A DNA stretch of 64,000 bases from Ascarosepion bandense (taxonomy: Eukaryota; Mollusca; Cephalopoda; Sepiida; Sepiidae): NCBI GenBank assembly GCA_037127315.1, contig JBBBDQ010000421.1, forward strand, positions 1,241,001 through 1,305,000, written 5' to 3'. Shown in pieces: positions 33,425-44,242 of this stretch (positions are counted from its first letter, which is position 1; every line of letters starts with the position of its first letter). A program made the position numbers and the translations under genes. Under the pieces are notes generated by a model. The model searched no databases and was not told the DNA's origin. It worked only from the letters and a program-made list of their open reading frames with translations.

Positions 33425-34257
33425 GTAATTATCGAGTACAATAAAAATACATAAGGCAATACAAAAGATCACAATTTGTACTAAAAATTAAAAGATAACA
33501 TAGCATAAGAAGATTTTATAGTTAGAGTAAATTATCAAAATAGTACGGTTTATCATGTAAATTGTTTAGAATAGCTATAATTTCATACCTTAGTTTTAGT
33601 AATTCTGGCAGGATTGTAAGGTTAATATGTTTACAATTTATTGTAGTTTCATCCATTTGATTTAGTAATATGTTACTTTTCATGCACTTTACAATTTTCA
33701 TTTTCTCATGCAGACAAAGGAAAACATGATTCGTTCACCGATCTCGAGATTCTAGCTTGTTTGAGAATTTTCCATTTAACTTTAAGTGTTTTATTTCCAT
33801 CTTTTAACTCCCAAAAATATTTAGAAAGGGAGGTCATGTTTCGCTTGTTCTTATTAGTAAAAGATGAGAGATGATTGCAAAAACGATTTTTTAAATGGTT
33901 AATTGTATTACCAATATAATCTTTAGTTTCCCTTGGATTTTTTACTGATGAGATAGAGCACATATAGACAAGGGAGTTAGTTAAACACTTGTTAGATAAA
34001 GGACATTGGTCAAGGTCTTTATTATTGCATAAGTTTTTACAATGGAGCAAATGAGTAGTAGATGAGTAGTAGAATTACTATTGTTATTGCTATATAATTT
34101 CAACATTTTATTGTTAATTAATTTAATTATTTTTTCTAAATTATTAGTGCAATTATAACTAAGTTTTAGAATGTTCCGATTGAAAATTTTACTTAAAAGA
34201 TTATTTTTAGAAAAATGTTTATCAGTTAATTTAAGAAACTTATGTCCCAGTTTAATG
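33425..34257 (-). pseudogene. Penelope-like element, GIY-YIG half
   Basis: Minus strand. From 34257: KLGHKFLKLTDKHF, SKIFNRNILKLSYNC, NNLEKIIKLINNKML, then the open piece 33706-34050 (114 codons) with CNNKDLDQCPLSNKC, LVYMCSISS, DYIGNTINHLKNRFCNHLSS (the GIY-YIG-like core: YIG, then R and H), SKYFWELKD and KILKQARI. It nicks DNA in a full PLE. Best preserved GIY-YIG region in the window, but the RT part is absent and there is a stop just before the last Cys-rich residues. It is upstream in the head-to-tail pair with 29690-31960. Confidence 0.85.
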
Positions 34258-34350
34258 AGATTATTTTACCTCGTACGAAAAAAAATTTACTAAAATAAAG
34301 AGAAATAATTTTTAAATTTTTATGATAAAAGTTTTATTACTATCATTATT

Positions 34351-34409
34351 AACTACCTGATGAGACATTGTTCTTTCAATGTCGAAACAAAATGTACAAT
34401 CTTGTAGTT
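34351..34409 (+). ncRNA. Hammerhead-like (PLE family), stem I damaged
   Basis: Plus strand: AACTAC, CTGATGAG, stem II ACATTG/CAATGT, GAAAC, stem III CAAAAT/ATCTTG with one mismatch, then TA. Relative to the copy at 32055-32116 a GTA triplet is missing after the cleavage site, so stem I no longer pairs fully. Orientation is opposite to the neighbouring PLE pieces. Confidence 0.7.
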
Positions 34410-34443
34410 GCAGTTTGCACATTTTCTAAAGTAATTATTAATA

Positions 34444-34446
<3 letters not shown>

Positions 34447-34498
<52 letters not shown>
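34447..34498. repeat. (GATA)n microsatellite
   Basis: About 12 GATA units. Confidence 0.95.
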
Positions 34499-34634
34499 TT
34501 ATCATTATAATAATAGCATAATACAACTTAAAAGCTTTTGTATATAGGCGCTAAAAAGTCTGCCTTCTTCTACCAAACGCTCGTAGCCCAGAGGTAGGGT
34601 TTCAATCCTGGGTTAAAAAGCAATCGGAATCTAA

Positions 34635-34678
34635 CCGTACTGATGAGCTGTGATACAGTGAAACAGATCTGTCTGCGG
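34635..34678 (+). ncRNA. Hammerhead ribozyme (SINE family), unit 1
   Basis: Stem I CCGTA/TGCGG, core CTGATGA, stem II GCTGT/ACAGT (one G-U), GAAA, C-AGATCT-G, cleavage triplet GTC at 34671-34673. All core bases present. Confidence 0.85.
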
Positions 34679-34914
34679 ATGACTATAGTATTTACGCTCT
34701 CACACCCTGATTGAGCAGTCTGGAAGAATTGGAGACTTTGAAAACAATAGCTACTCCGGCATATACGCATCACTCATTCAATAATGAATTAGAGCACTAT
34801 GGCTATTGGGCGTATATAATGATATACGCGCTAAAAAGACTGCCTTCTTCTACCGAACGCTCGTAGCCCAGAGGTAGGTTTTCAATCCTGGGTTAAAAAG
34901 CAATCGGAATCTAA

Positions 34915-34958
34915 CCGTACTGATGAGCTGTGATACAGCGAAACAGATCTGTCTGCGG
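34915..34958 (+). ncRNA. Hammerhead ribozyme (SINE family), unit 2
   Basis: As unit 1 but stem II is fully paired (GCTGT/ACAGC). Cleavage triplet GTC at 34951-34953. Confidence 0.87.
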
Positions 34959-34967
34959 ATGACTATA

Positions 34968-34968
<1 letters not shown>

Positions 34969-35041
<73 letters not shown>
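34969..35041. repeat. (TA)n then (TG)n microsatellite
   Basis: Tail of the retrozyme-like element: TA units pass into TG units. Confidence 0.95.
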
Positions 35042-35043
<2 letters not shown>

Positions 35044-35374
35044 ATTTATGGGCATCGTGTTACATATATGCTGATTATTAAAAATTTTGACCTGATAATC
35101 TAAAAATAATTCTTCTAAAAATGAAAATTAAATTTTAAAAACATTATTTTAAAATGTAAAATACAGGATTTCAAAAAGAACAATTTTAAAGTTAAAACAA
35201 TTTTAAAATTGCAATAATTTTTTTTTATTTCCTTTATAACAAAAAAAACAAAAAGGCGAGAAAAAAGAAGAGATGAATAGAAATACGAAGTATATGACGC
35301 TGTAGTGCGTGTCTTGTGCACGCGCGTGTGTGTACATGTGTGTTTGTGTGTATGCATGTGTATGTGCATTATGC

Positions 35375-35440
<66 letters not shown>

Positions 35441-36297
35441 ATAAAACAGAAATCTTTAATCTTCCTAGTGATACTGAATCTTGCAAAAGGTATATGTACA
35501 CTTTTGATGTTCTTCCAAAGTAAAATGTTTCGGTTGACACAATGCGTTGTAAATATTTTCCCCTTCTCCTCATTGGTTATTGTGGAAATACTTTAAAGAG
35601 GTGCTTATTTAAAGAAATATACACGAAGCCAGCTGCACCAAAAATGATTTCATATATTTATCTTCTTCCAGCTGCATGTCAGCTGCATCCACATTGTTAT
35701 CCACGAAAATTGTATCATGTTGTCAGATCATTAATACTTAGGTGACACTACTTGTTATTAACCCCGCCTCGTGCCACAAACCAAAACTGATTTTCAGCAT
35801 TTTTTTTTTTACTTTACAACAGAAACTACAATTACTACTTTATAACTGATGCTTCAGTGTAGACACTATTAAAGTTTAGCCTCATAGTCGAGTAGATATC
35901 CATAGCTATAGAGCAACGTGTACACTGCTTAAGAGAATACCTGGCTGATCAAGGCAAAATAAAAAGTGAGAGTTTAAATCTGATGTTAAAAGTAAGGGGC
36001 GCTAAATCAGTTATTAAGATATAATGATTTTTTATTCTATATTTTTTACCTAATTTGCTTGTAAAAGGGGGATTTTAGATATATTATTCCACTACAAACG
36101 TTTATTGTTTAGATTGCAATTTATTTTGGTTAGTGATTATTTTCTGAAATAAGACTTACAGAATTTTCTGTAGATAAGACATAAAAGATTTAAAAGATAA
36201 TGTTTCGTCGAAAAAAACGGAAAATAAAGTTTGTTTTGTTTTTATTTATTTTGAAAATTAGCCCCAATAACCTTAGTACTGAGAGACAGGAAAATTT
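35042..36297. other. Non-coding stretch with a (GT)n array
   Basis: Contains GT repeats, impure at 35320-35378 and pure at 35379-35438. Frames through it are poly-Cys/Val or Thr/His products of the repeat. Nothing else recognised. Confidence 0.6.
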
Positions 36298-36680
36298 AAT
36301 TGGAAACAAAGAAGAGAGTGCTGAACTTGTATATGAAATCTGTCTTTCTGTATGGTAGTGAATGTTGGACCATTTCCCTCATCCTTCAGGGGAGGCTCAA
36401 GAAGGCAGAAATGTTGTTCTACAGAAGGATGCTGAGGATACCATGGACCGAACACGTGAGAAACAACTAAGTGTTGGAGAGGATGAAAACGAGAAAAAAC
36501 TCATGCTTAACATCAGGAAGAAACTCTTAATGAGGAAGGATGGTTTGAAGAATCTGATTCTCATAAGACAGATTAAAGGAAAGAGAGACAGGGGAAAGCA
36601 GCGCGAGACATACTTGATGGGCTTGAGCAAATTGATGGCGGATCAGGGTTTAGGAAAGGTACCAAGAGGATAAATATTGA
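36298..36680 (+). pseudogene. LINE endonuclease-RT C-terminal relic
   Basis: Plus-strand translation reads KKRVLNLYMKSVFLYGSECW, ISLILQGRLKKAEMLFYRRM, LRIPWTEHV, then after frameshifts MLNIRKK and IKGKRDRGKQRETYL. This block (YGSECW, RRMLRI.W, GKRDRGKQR) is the usual C-terminal region of LINE endonuclease-reverse transcriptases in invertebrates. No RT core, several frameshifts. Clade not assigned. Confidence 0.75.
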
Positions 36681-37240
36681 GAGTGATAACAGACAGGGCC
36701 AAGTGGAAGTCCATGATTTCCTACGTCTTGAAGGGACACGGAACATAAAGAAGAACAATGATTTTAGGCAAATAATACAGCTCAGTTCAATTATATTGGC
36801 ATACACTGAGGTGAAGAAGAACAATTTAGTTTTCTGCTTTGTTGCCTCAGTACACATTCAGCATCCACCAAATAATCGTTTAAAGATAATAGCCCTTGAT
36901 ACTACAGTGTATTTATAAAATTGAATTTTAATATATTTGCACAGGTATTAATTTACAAATAGAGTTCTGGTTATCGGTATAACTTAGGTACTAGGTTTGC
37001 TGAAAATTTTATCGACCCAACCAAAAAGGGATGCAAAAGATTTCTGATATGTTTATTTGGTTAGATTTTGTAAAGTTCGTCTGGAGGAATACTTTTCAGC
37101 ACTCCCTTGCAATGTTCTCCTACAAAACAAAGGAACAAACTGTAGAACTATAGAATTGTCTTTCCCTACAAGTGAACATAAACGAATGAAATAAAATCGA
37201 CAACGATTGAACAGATAAAAAGTCTAAGAAAAATAAATTA
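36681..37240. other. Non-coding stretch
   Basis: Nothing recognised. Confidence 0.5.
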
Positions 37241-37282
37241 TAATGTACTTTGTAATTTTCTTTCTCTTTTTCTCTCTCTCTT

Positions 37283-37285
<3 letters not shown>

Positions 37286-37363
<78 letters not shown>

Positions 37364-37370
37364 TGTGTGT
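37286..37370. repeat. (TG)n microsatellite
   Basis: About 38 TG units with slight impurity at the end. Confidence 0.95.
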
Positions 37371-38795
37371 AAATTATAAAAAATTGTGTGAAGACAAGTT
37401 ATTGCAATTGGTAAATTTCGTTAAAATTCTAAGCTGTTTAAAGTGTAACAGGGTGTACTGTAATAAGCGTTGGCTAATTGTCGATCGTGTTCCCCTGGAG
37501 AGGTATTGTTTTGGTGGTGCACTGCTGAGTCAGTGGTTAACAGCAACATGGGCATTGCTTGCCTTCATCCAGTTGCGTCACGTCCATAACCCTCTCTCTC
37601 CCCGACCATCATCAAGATGGCAGTCGGAAACCAAACAGTTGGCGCCATGATTATTTCATTATTCGGAAGTTAATATTTCCCTCTTTACTATAAAAGTGAA
37701 ACAAGAACAACAAGATGCATGCGTGTCTGTGTCTGGGCGGGTGTTTCTAGGTATGAGTGTTTCTGTGTGAATGTTTTTATATGCCTGAATTTGTGTACAA
37801 GTTAGAGCGTGTGTGTTAGCGAGTGTGTGTGTGTGTGTGTGAGTGAGAGAGGGGGATATCAAGAATGGAGGCAAAATTAAGGGAAACCCAGTCTACAAGG
37901 TTAGATATTATTGGTCTTCAAATATTTTTTTATTTATTTCATTAATTCATTTCTTCCGTTTTCTCATTTGTAGCCTTGGAACATTTAAGTGTGTACGTGA
38001 ACGCTATAGCGTGAAGTGGTGCCACACATATAGTCCTGCATGAAGTTGTCGCCTCCTTATGTACATTTAACAATATGTTTGTGAGTAAATATTGATGAAT
38101 ATCTGTACAAGAGTACATGCCTATGCATGTGCATGTGTGCGTTATTATGGGTCTGTGCATATATCAACGAGCAAGAAACCATCGTAATTGTGATAAATTA
38201 CAATTTGACTCGATTTTTACGCATTGGTTTTTCATAAAAAAGATCTTTCTATTGTTACTTAGACATTTGTTTGGTCTAGTATTGTTACTTTTCTCATGTA
38301 GCGATCGATTTCTCGTCTTCAGGAAAATATACAAGTCAAAATTTTATGATAACGATGATATGGTCTAAAAAAGTGTGTGTGCGCGCATGCGCGGTATAAG
38401 GATAAACTTGAAAACAGTTTATTTCCATTGAATTCTAAAGTCGACACTACCGGTTTTACGACTTCAAAATTAATAGGAAGTGTCTATCAATATTGTAAAA
38501 CTGCAACTATTTTCGTTTCCCTTTTCCAATCTAATTCTTCTTTCGTCCTTTAGATTAAATTAAAATAATAAGCTAAAAATAACTGATGAGCTAAGGTTAT
38601 TGTTGAAATATGTTTTTTAATCTTCCTTTCTGGAGCACACTGCGAAGTCTTAACTTACGCCATGTGTGACACACGCAGAAGAGCTTAACGACAATGTTGT
38701 GATAACAGTCTTCAATGGTTATTTATATTTCTGTATTTGCAATTTTTTTTTATTCGACTAGTTTCATATGAAATTTTGGATATCATATATAAATA
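37371..38795. other. Non-coding stretch
   Basis: A GC-richer patch at 37485-37650 ends in AACAGTTGGCGCCATG, which faintly recalls an LTR retrotransposon primer site, but I find no LTR ends or downstream gag/pol. The rest is unremarkable. Confidence 0.4.
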
Positions 38796-38798
38796 AAT

Positions 38799-38815
38799 GT
38801 GTGTGTGTGTGTGTG

Positions 38816-38874
<59 letters not shown>
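38799..38874. repeat. (GT)n microsatellite
   Basis: About 38 GT units with one GC interruption. Confidence 0.95.
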
Positions 38875-38875
<1 letters not shown>

Positions 38876-40738
38876 GGTGTACGCTTGTGCGTATGTTTGC
38901 AAGATTGTTACTTAAAAGTATTCGTGTGCGTGTGTAGTTTGCCTGTTGGTTAATTGTGTATTTCTATCTCGTGACAGTAGTTGACGCTCAAGTTCAAATT
39001 AATAAACAAAATTTTGAAGGACAAGTGAATTCATAGACAAGATTTGTCGATGTTTTGATTTTTTGTTGTTAGTGGGAATCATGTGGGAGGATTTTAGAGT
39101 TTTATAATAATAAAAACTTGATAACTGCTTGTAAAAGTATAAATTACTCAGACATGAAAAATAAGAAACTTAAATATAAACTAAAAACTATGAAAATGAT
39201 CCGAAATATAAGACAATTAAAAAAAAATCTTTAACAAATAACATTCATTGTTTTAGCCAAACATGTATTGTTGTCATAATGTTTAAATTCACCCAAAAAC
39301 ATACTGCGTGTGTGACAATATATGTGTGTTCGCGCGCACGTGCGTATCTCTATGTTATTTTGTGTGTGTATGCATATTTACTAGTTTTTAAATTCTCAGG
39401 TTTTCTAGATCATTCTTTTAGTTTGCCCTCAGGATTTCCTTTTTAACCTTCGAAAACCTTTCTAGAAACATCCTCCAGCGACAATAGTTCACTACCGAGT
39501 TAACTCTGAATTTTTCCAGGAGTAAATATAAAGAGTAAACAGTATCAAATGTGTATTTTCTGTTCAGCTATGATTTAAAGAAATAAAAATGAAATTATAA
39601 CTTGTCCGCAAGTAACGTGCATGAATACACAATCCGTAAATAGCTGAGTAAACTTTATAGACGCTTCTAAGATTTCCCCCAAAGTATGAATATCATATTG
39701 CTAAGAATATAATGTCTACATGTAGGGTTGAAACATAAGCCATGTATTTTTAAATATTCATTTGACAAATATTTATTTAACATTTACAGGGCAGAAACAT
39801 CGGAATTTCTCATATTAACTAACATTGATCTACATATCCTTTAACTTTTTTTCTGCATCCAGCCTGCATTATGAGATAAGTACATAGATTTTATTGGCTT
39901 GTCACCTTTAGTTGTTTTTACAGTACTAACAGGTGCGTTATTTTATTATTGTGTTTCCTTCAAGAAAATAACTTTTGTAAACTAAAAACAATTTTTTGTT
40001 TTGTTTGCAATTTTTTTTATTCTAAACATAATCAGAAAATTTTAGAAATTAATCATATCGGATAAGTTGACCAGCGCCAGCTGCTATTCTAGACCACTTC
40101 CAAATACCTCACTGCTCTTGACATCCAATCAAGACTAAACTGTTTTTCAGTTTGGAAAGCAACGCTCAGGAACGTTGTAAAGAAGTTCGAATCTGACCTC
40201 ATCACACTCAAAACAGTCTGATTCAAGCTTTTATTTTTAATACCAAAGTAGCTATTGTTACTGTTCTTATTTTAAACTGCAGTTTCCAAGTACATTTGTC
40301 TTAGGTGAAACCAATTTTAAACAATCTCCTTGTAAACGTCTTTTTGGAAACTAGATTATAGTTTCTACATCGCTTTCTATCATAAAACTGTATATTTTAA
40401 CTGCTTGTCACTTTTGCTTGTGGAAACATGAGACCTGCTAGACCTCTTATTGTTTGCAGTTGAATTCGTCACAGGAAATATAGACTAATTCTCTTTATAG
40501 CAGAGAGTGACATAGAAATGTTTTAATGCTTATTAATAGTATCGTCATCCAATATAAAAAAATGTGAAAATCATGATTGTCAGATGTTAGATACATACCA
40601 TTATAGAACCACTACTTTACCAAATAAAGTATTTATATTTTTCTAAGAAGACTGTTGAGTACATTTTAACTTAACCAAATTTTTCAAATATGACTCTTTT
40701 CACTTATTCTTTAAAAACTATTTGAACTCATTTTCACA
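38875..40738. other. Non-coding stretch
   Basis: No supported gene or repeat. A GC-richer patch at about 40065-40220 has no recognised motif. Confidence 0.5.

Positions 40739-40739
<1 letters not shown>

Positions 40740-40798
<59 letters not shown>
40740..40798. repeat. (TA)n microsatellite
   Basis: About 29 TA units. Confidence 0.95.
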
Positions 40799-41255
40799 CT
40801 TAATTGATAAATGTAATCTATGTTTAAAAGAAAAAATTAAGATTTTGAAATTTCAATATCGCAATGTACTTCTGAATAAACTTAAAGAAATAATTAGTAT
40901 GTGTCGTCACCGTAATAAATTTAAATTTCAATAATTATCTCCGTCTTCCATTTATTCATAATAGAAATTGTCTTTAGCATAAATGACATTTTAAAATGTA
41001 GTGAATCAGTAACCTGTTCCATCCTACCTACCACTAATAAGCCCATGGTCAAGCCACGTGCCTCACTACCAAAAGGGAATTTACTACTACGAATCCCCTC
41101 GGCTTAACCCTATAGTAACCAATATTCCCCACTTATTCCTTTACTGGGCACTGCTTCCGGCATAAGAATTTTTCTCCATTCTTTGATTAAACAGGGTTGA
41201 CAATCATCTCTCTGACATGTTGAAATAGCTATTACCAGAAATATTATCTGAATTT
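40799..41255. other. Non-coding stretch
   Basis: Nothing recognised. Confidence 0.5.
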
Positions 41256-41257
41256 AC

Positions 41258-41305
<48 letters not shown>
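41258..41305. repeat. (TA)n microsatellite
   Basis: About 23 TA units at the 3' end of the minus-strand hammerhead element. Confidence 0.95.
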
Positions 41306-41308
<3 letters not shown>

Positions 41309-41535
41309 TCATCCACATACAAGCCCATTTCGCTGTATCACAGCTCATCAGTGTGGCTAGACATATCCACTTGCTTCTGGCCGGGATCGAAACTCGACCG
41401 ATTTGGTGTCAGTCGGAGTCTCTACTCCCTAAGCCATGGGGTCAAAGAAGGGAAATTTTAACGTCTTGTATGTAAGCAGTGTATACAGACGCCAGTCACC
41501 GAGAGAACTCAATTCATTTCTTAAGAGTCACGCAT
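41306..41535 (-). mobile_element. Hammerhead-carrying tRNA-like SINE, diverged copy
   Basis: Minus strand: a 5' block without clear match to other copies, a tRNA-like part (ATGGCTTAGGGAGTAGAGAC as D-arm/A box, CCGACTGACACCAAATCGG as possible anticodon arm, GAGTTTCGATCCCGG as T-arm/B box), then the hammerhead, and GGATGACTAATA before (TA)n. It shares only the tRNA-like part, hammerhead and tail with the copies at 9.4 and 34.7 kb, so the element is modular. Confidence 0.7.
41313..41356 (-). ncRNA. Hammerhead ribozyme (SINE family), stem I variant
   Basis: Minus strand: stem I CCACA/TGTGG is perfect and differs on both strands from CCGTA/TGCGG in the other copies. Core CTGATGA, stem II GCTGT/ACAGC, GAAA, then T-GGGCTT-G and cleavage triplet GTA at 41318-41320. 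Confidence 0.85.
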
Positions 41536-41594
41536 TATAGCCGAAGTGGAAACTGTTTTTAAAATATTCTTCTCCAGAGTGCTCAATCGTAATG

Positions 41595-42346
41595 AACATA
41601 CTCCATAAAAATACGCAAAGAACACTCGATAGAAAAAGTATTGTTTAACAGATATATATATAACAATCCTCCCATTTCCGAGACAATGTAGAAACATATA
41701 ATGCAGAATTTATTTAGATTAATTAATATATATATATTTTAACAACGTCCAAAACATTAATTTAAAACAGTGCTCGATATATAATATATATAATATATTC
41801 TTTTTTTATTCACTCGGATATATATATAAAAAAAGAAGAAAGAATTTTAACAACGTCCAAAACATTAATTTAAAACAGTGCTCGATATATAATATATAGA
41901 GCTGTGAGTATTTATTATAAATTATATTTTAGAACATGTACATAATTTTTTTATATATCCACTACAAATGGTACATTTGTTTCGACATTGAAACGTCAAT
42001 GTCTCATCAGGCGGTGTGGCTAGGAATGGAATGCTTCTTTTCTTATATATATAAATGAGTTTGGGGGTATAAGGTGATTATTGAAAAATATGTCATTCTG
42101 TAAGATGAGCTTCAGTTATGGAGTCTAAAGCAAAGAAATATGTCTTATATTAATTCATCCGCTTCCACGTAAAATCTGTTATAAATTATAAATGTTTGAA
42201 TAAATACCTGGAATTAATTAATCTAAATAAATTATGTATTATATGTTTCTACATTGTCTCGGAAATGGGAGGCTGGTTATATATATATCTGTTAAACAAT
42301 ACTTTTTCTATCGAGTGTTCTTTGCGTATTTTTATGGAGTATGTTT
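41595..42346. mobile_element. Foldback element with 133-bp inverted arms
   Basis: 41595-41727 and 42214-42346 are near-perfect inverses (left arm start AACATACTCCATAAAAATAC). The ~486 bp between them contain two copies of GTCCAAAACATTAATTTAAA plus a complete PLE-type terminal repeat with hammerhead (41959-42014). No coding frame. Could be a foldback transposon carrying PLE sequence, or two inverted PLE-derived repeats. Confidence 0.75.
41959..42014 (-). ncRNA. Hammerhead ribozyme (PLE family), intact
   Basis: Minus strand: stem I CCGC/GTGG (one G-U), core CTGATGA, stem II ACATTG/CAATGT with loop ACGTTT, GAAA, stem III CAAAT/ATTTG with loop GTACC, cleavage triplet GTA at 41963-41965. Every conserved core base is present. 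Confidence 0.88.
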
Positions 42347-42382
42347 ATAGAAATAGTAATTAAATCTAGAAGATGTGCGTTG

Positions 42383-42393
42383 TGGCGTAGTGG
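42383..42393 (+). promoter_or_regulatory. Pol III A box of SINE copy 5
   Basis: TGGCGTAGTGG fits the tRNA A-box consensus TRGYNNARNNGG. Confidence 0.75.
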
Positions 42394-42426
42394 ATATCGG
42401 CTCGGAACGAGAAATCGGGGAACCGC

Positions 42427-42437
42427 GTTCGAATTCC
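42427..42437 (+). promoter_or_regulatory. Pol III B box of SINE copy 5
   Basis: GTTCGAATTCC fits the B-box consensus GTTCRANNCC with one extra base; spaced about 34 bp from the A box. Confidence 0.7.
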
Positions 42438-42682
42438 AGTTGAATTCTTTGCATTCACTTACGCGCAAATACCCTTGGGAAAAGTATTAATCCGTCTCTT
42501 CCCTCCAGTTATGGGTTAAATAATAGGAAAGATTGGCTTCTATAGCCTTGGTCGGCGACCAGTCTACCGCAGAAAGCAATGGCAACCTACTGCTGGATAA
42601 TCTTCTGCCCAGTCAGTCATGTCTCTTTCGAGACATGATCGCCCAAGCGTGTATCGCGCATGGCACTTAACTGACTGACTGA

Positions 42683-44242
42683 ATAAAAACTAAACCTTTG
42701 TTATATTTTAAAAGATAGAAACTTGTTATTAGGTAAATAAGAAAATAAGGTCCAGAAAATGTCTAGCAATTTCGAATATCAAGGTTGTGCGGCCTTGATT
42801 CAATTTAATAATCAATCGAGGCTTGGAGTCTCTTATTTCATATTTGTAAAAAAAAAAGGGGGATGAAAAACTTTCCCCAACAGCAACCCTGTTGACAGTG
42901 AAACACTACCGCATGTGCTTGCGCACTCTGTGATAGTCACATTCACAACAATGTTTCGTGCAATCTTTAGCAAAACACTGCATCACCATGGTCAGTCTTT
43001 TTCACTACATTCCGGGTTTGTTTCCTGCGGCTTTTCCCAAAATTATAATCATTGTTGAAAGGAGATTTGAAATTGTGGCTAAGATAAAAGATAAAGGAGA
43101 ACGTGACTGATAGCATTCCCGAAAGTAGAATTTGCAGACTGTTTTACAAATTGGAAGTGATTATGAGATGAGCGTGTAATTCTAAAGGACTACTTTGATA
43201 AAGATTAAGGCGCAACTGCTCTAAAAAGGTTGTTTTTTAATATTAAATGACAGGATAGTGTCTTGGAAGATTTCACTTAGAATGCAAATGTGTTATAAGA
43301 GATGGAAGCGTTAATTTTAGAGGCGACACAAATTTAGCTTTTCACATTTATTATGTGTGTGCACGCGCGTGGGGGGGGGGGAATCAAGGTCCTTAACATT
43401 ACATTTCCATTTGCAGCCAACCTCTTTTAATTCGTATATGATGTTGATGTGTTTATATTCTTTAGTTGGCGTTCTAAGTACCACCAGATATTAATATAGT
43501 TTTGGTATATTTTCTCCTAAGAGTATCTAATTTTCTTCATGCAAATTACGATCAACTGTTTATTTTTGTTGTTTTTGTTTGGTACGCGAAGTGAACGTTA
43601 ACTATGTGGTTAATCTTAATTGTTAAACTTGCAGTAAAATGTGATGAAAAATTCAGGTCTAGTGTGATTCATTAGTCCGCATGATATCATCAACCAGCAC
43701 CCGACTTGATTAGAAAATGTTACGATATTTGCTGGCCTCTGTAATATAAGCACCTTCTTAAGGTGGGTTTTTAAACCTCAAAATGTCTTATTTCGAAAAT
43801 AAATAAATATATATGTATATACAAGCGTTTGCATGTGTGTGCGTGTGTGTTAATCCTTATAGTAAATATTAGTTTTTCTCAACGTTTATTAGGCTCCTCA
43901 TCTCTTTACACTTGGCCATTACCTATGCTTCTACATACAATCTAGTGTACACAACTGTAATATTTTCTTGATTTATTTACTTCTTTTCATATTTTACATG
44001 TATGCCAAATGGCACGTCTTCTTTATTAAGAACATGCGCCTCTATTAATTAACTTTATTTATTATTTTTGTCATTAAACTCTCGAAAAAAGATAAACAAA
44101 AGGCCGACAAAGACGGCAACGACAAAGCTTATTTGAAGACCAAGCTGAAGCAAGACAATCACTTAATAGACAAAAGTACTGAAATGCCTCACATGGAAAG
44201 CTTGAACAAATATGACAGCAATTTAAGAAACGTAAGAGTAAA
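42683..44242. other. Non-coding stretch
   Basis: No supported gene. A poly(G) run at 43371-43380. Confidence 0.5.

Larger units (their letters stand above)
34536..34968 (+). mobile_element. Retrozyme-like tandem: hammerhead repeat, 280-bp unit
   Basis: Two head-to-tail copies of the hammerhead SINE-like element. Matching bases are exactly 280 apart (CTGATGAG at 34640 and 34920). Cleavage at both GTC triplets would release a 280-nt RNA, 34674-34953. Inside the unit is a tRNA-like remnant (GTAGCCCAGAGGTAGG as D-arm-like, TTTCAATCCTGGG as B-box-like). No coding frame. The 3' end GATGACTATA runs into (TA)n. This layout matches published metazoan retrozymes (tandem short repeats with type I hammerheads giving circular RNAs); the match is by layout and motif only. 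Confidence 0.75.
42375..42682 (+). mobile_element. tRNA-derived SINE, copy 5 (best preserved)
   Basis: Full length. Head GTGCGTTGTGGCGTAGTGG, anticodon-arm-like CTCGGAACGAG, B box, then the body with TACCCTTGGGAAAAGTATTA, TTATGGGTTAAATAATAGG, GCAGAAAGCAATGGCAACC, a conserved hairpin (CATGTCTC / GAGACATG) and the end CACTTAACTGACTGACTG. About 308 bp. Family resembles octopus SINEs. Confidence 0.92.

Noticed and set aside
35305..35596. Cys/Val- and Thr/His-rich open frames
   Set aside because: Translations of a (GT)n microsatellite; same for frames at 37243-37650, 38768-38953, 45010-45300 and 50165-50483.
37485..37650. Possible LTR with a primer-binding-like TGGCGCC
   Set aside because: No matching LTR pair, no TG...CA boundaries with duplication, no gag or pol downstream.
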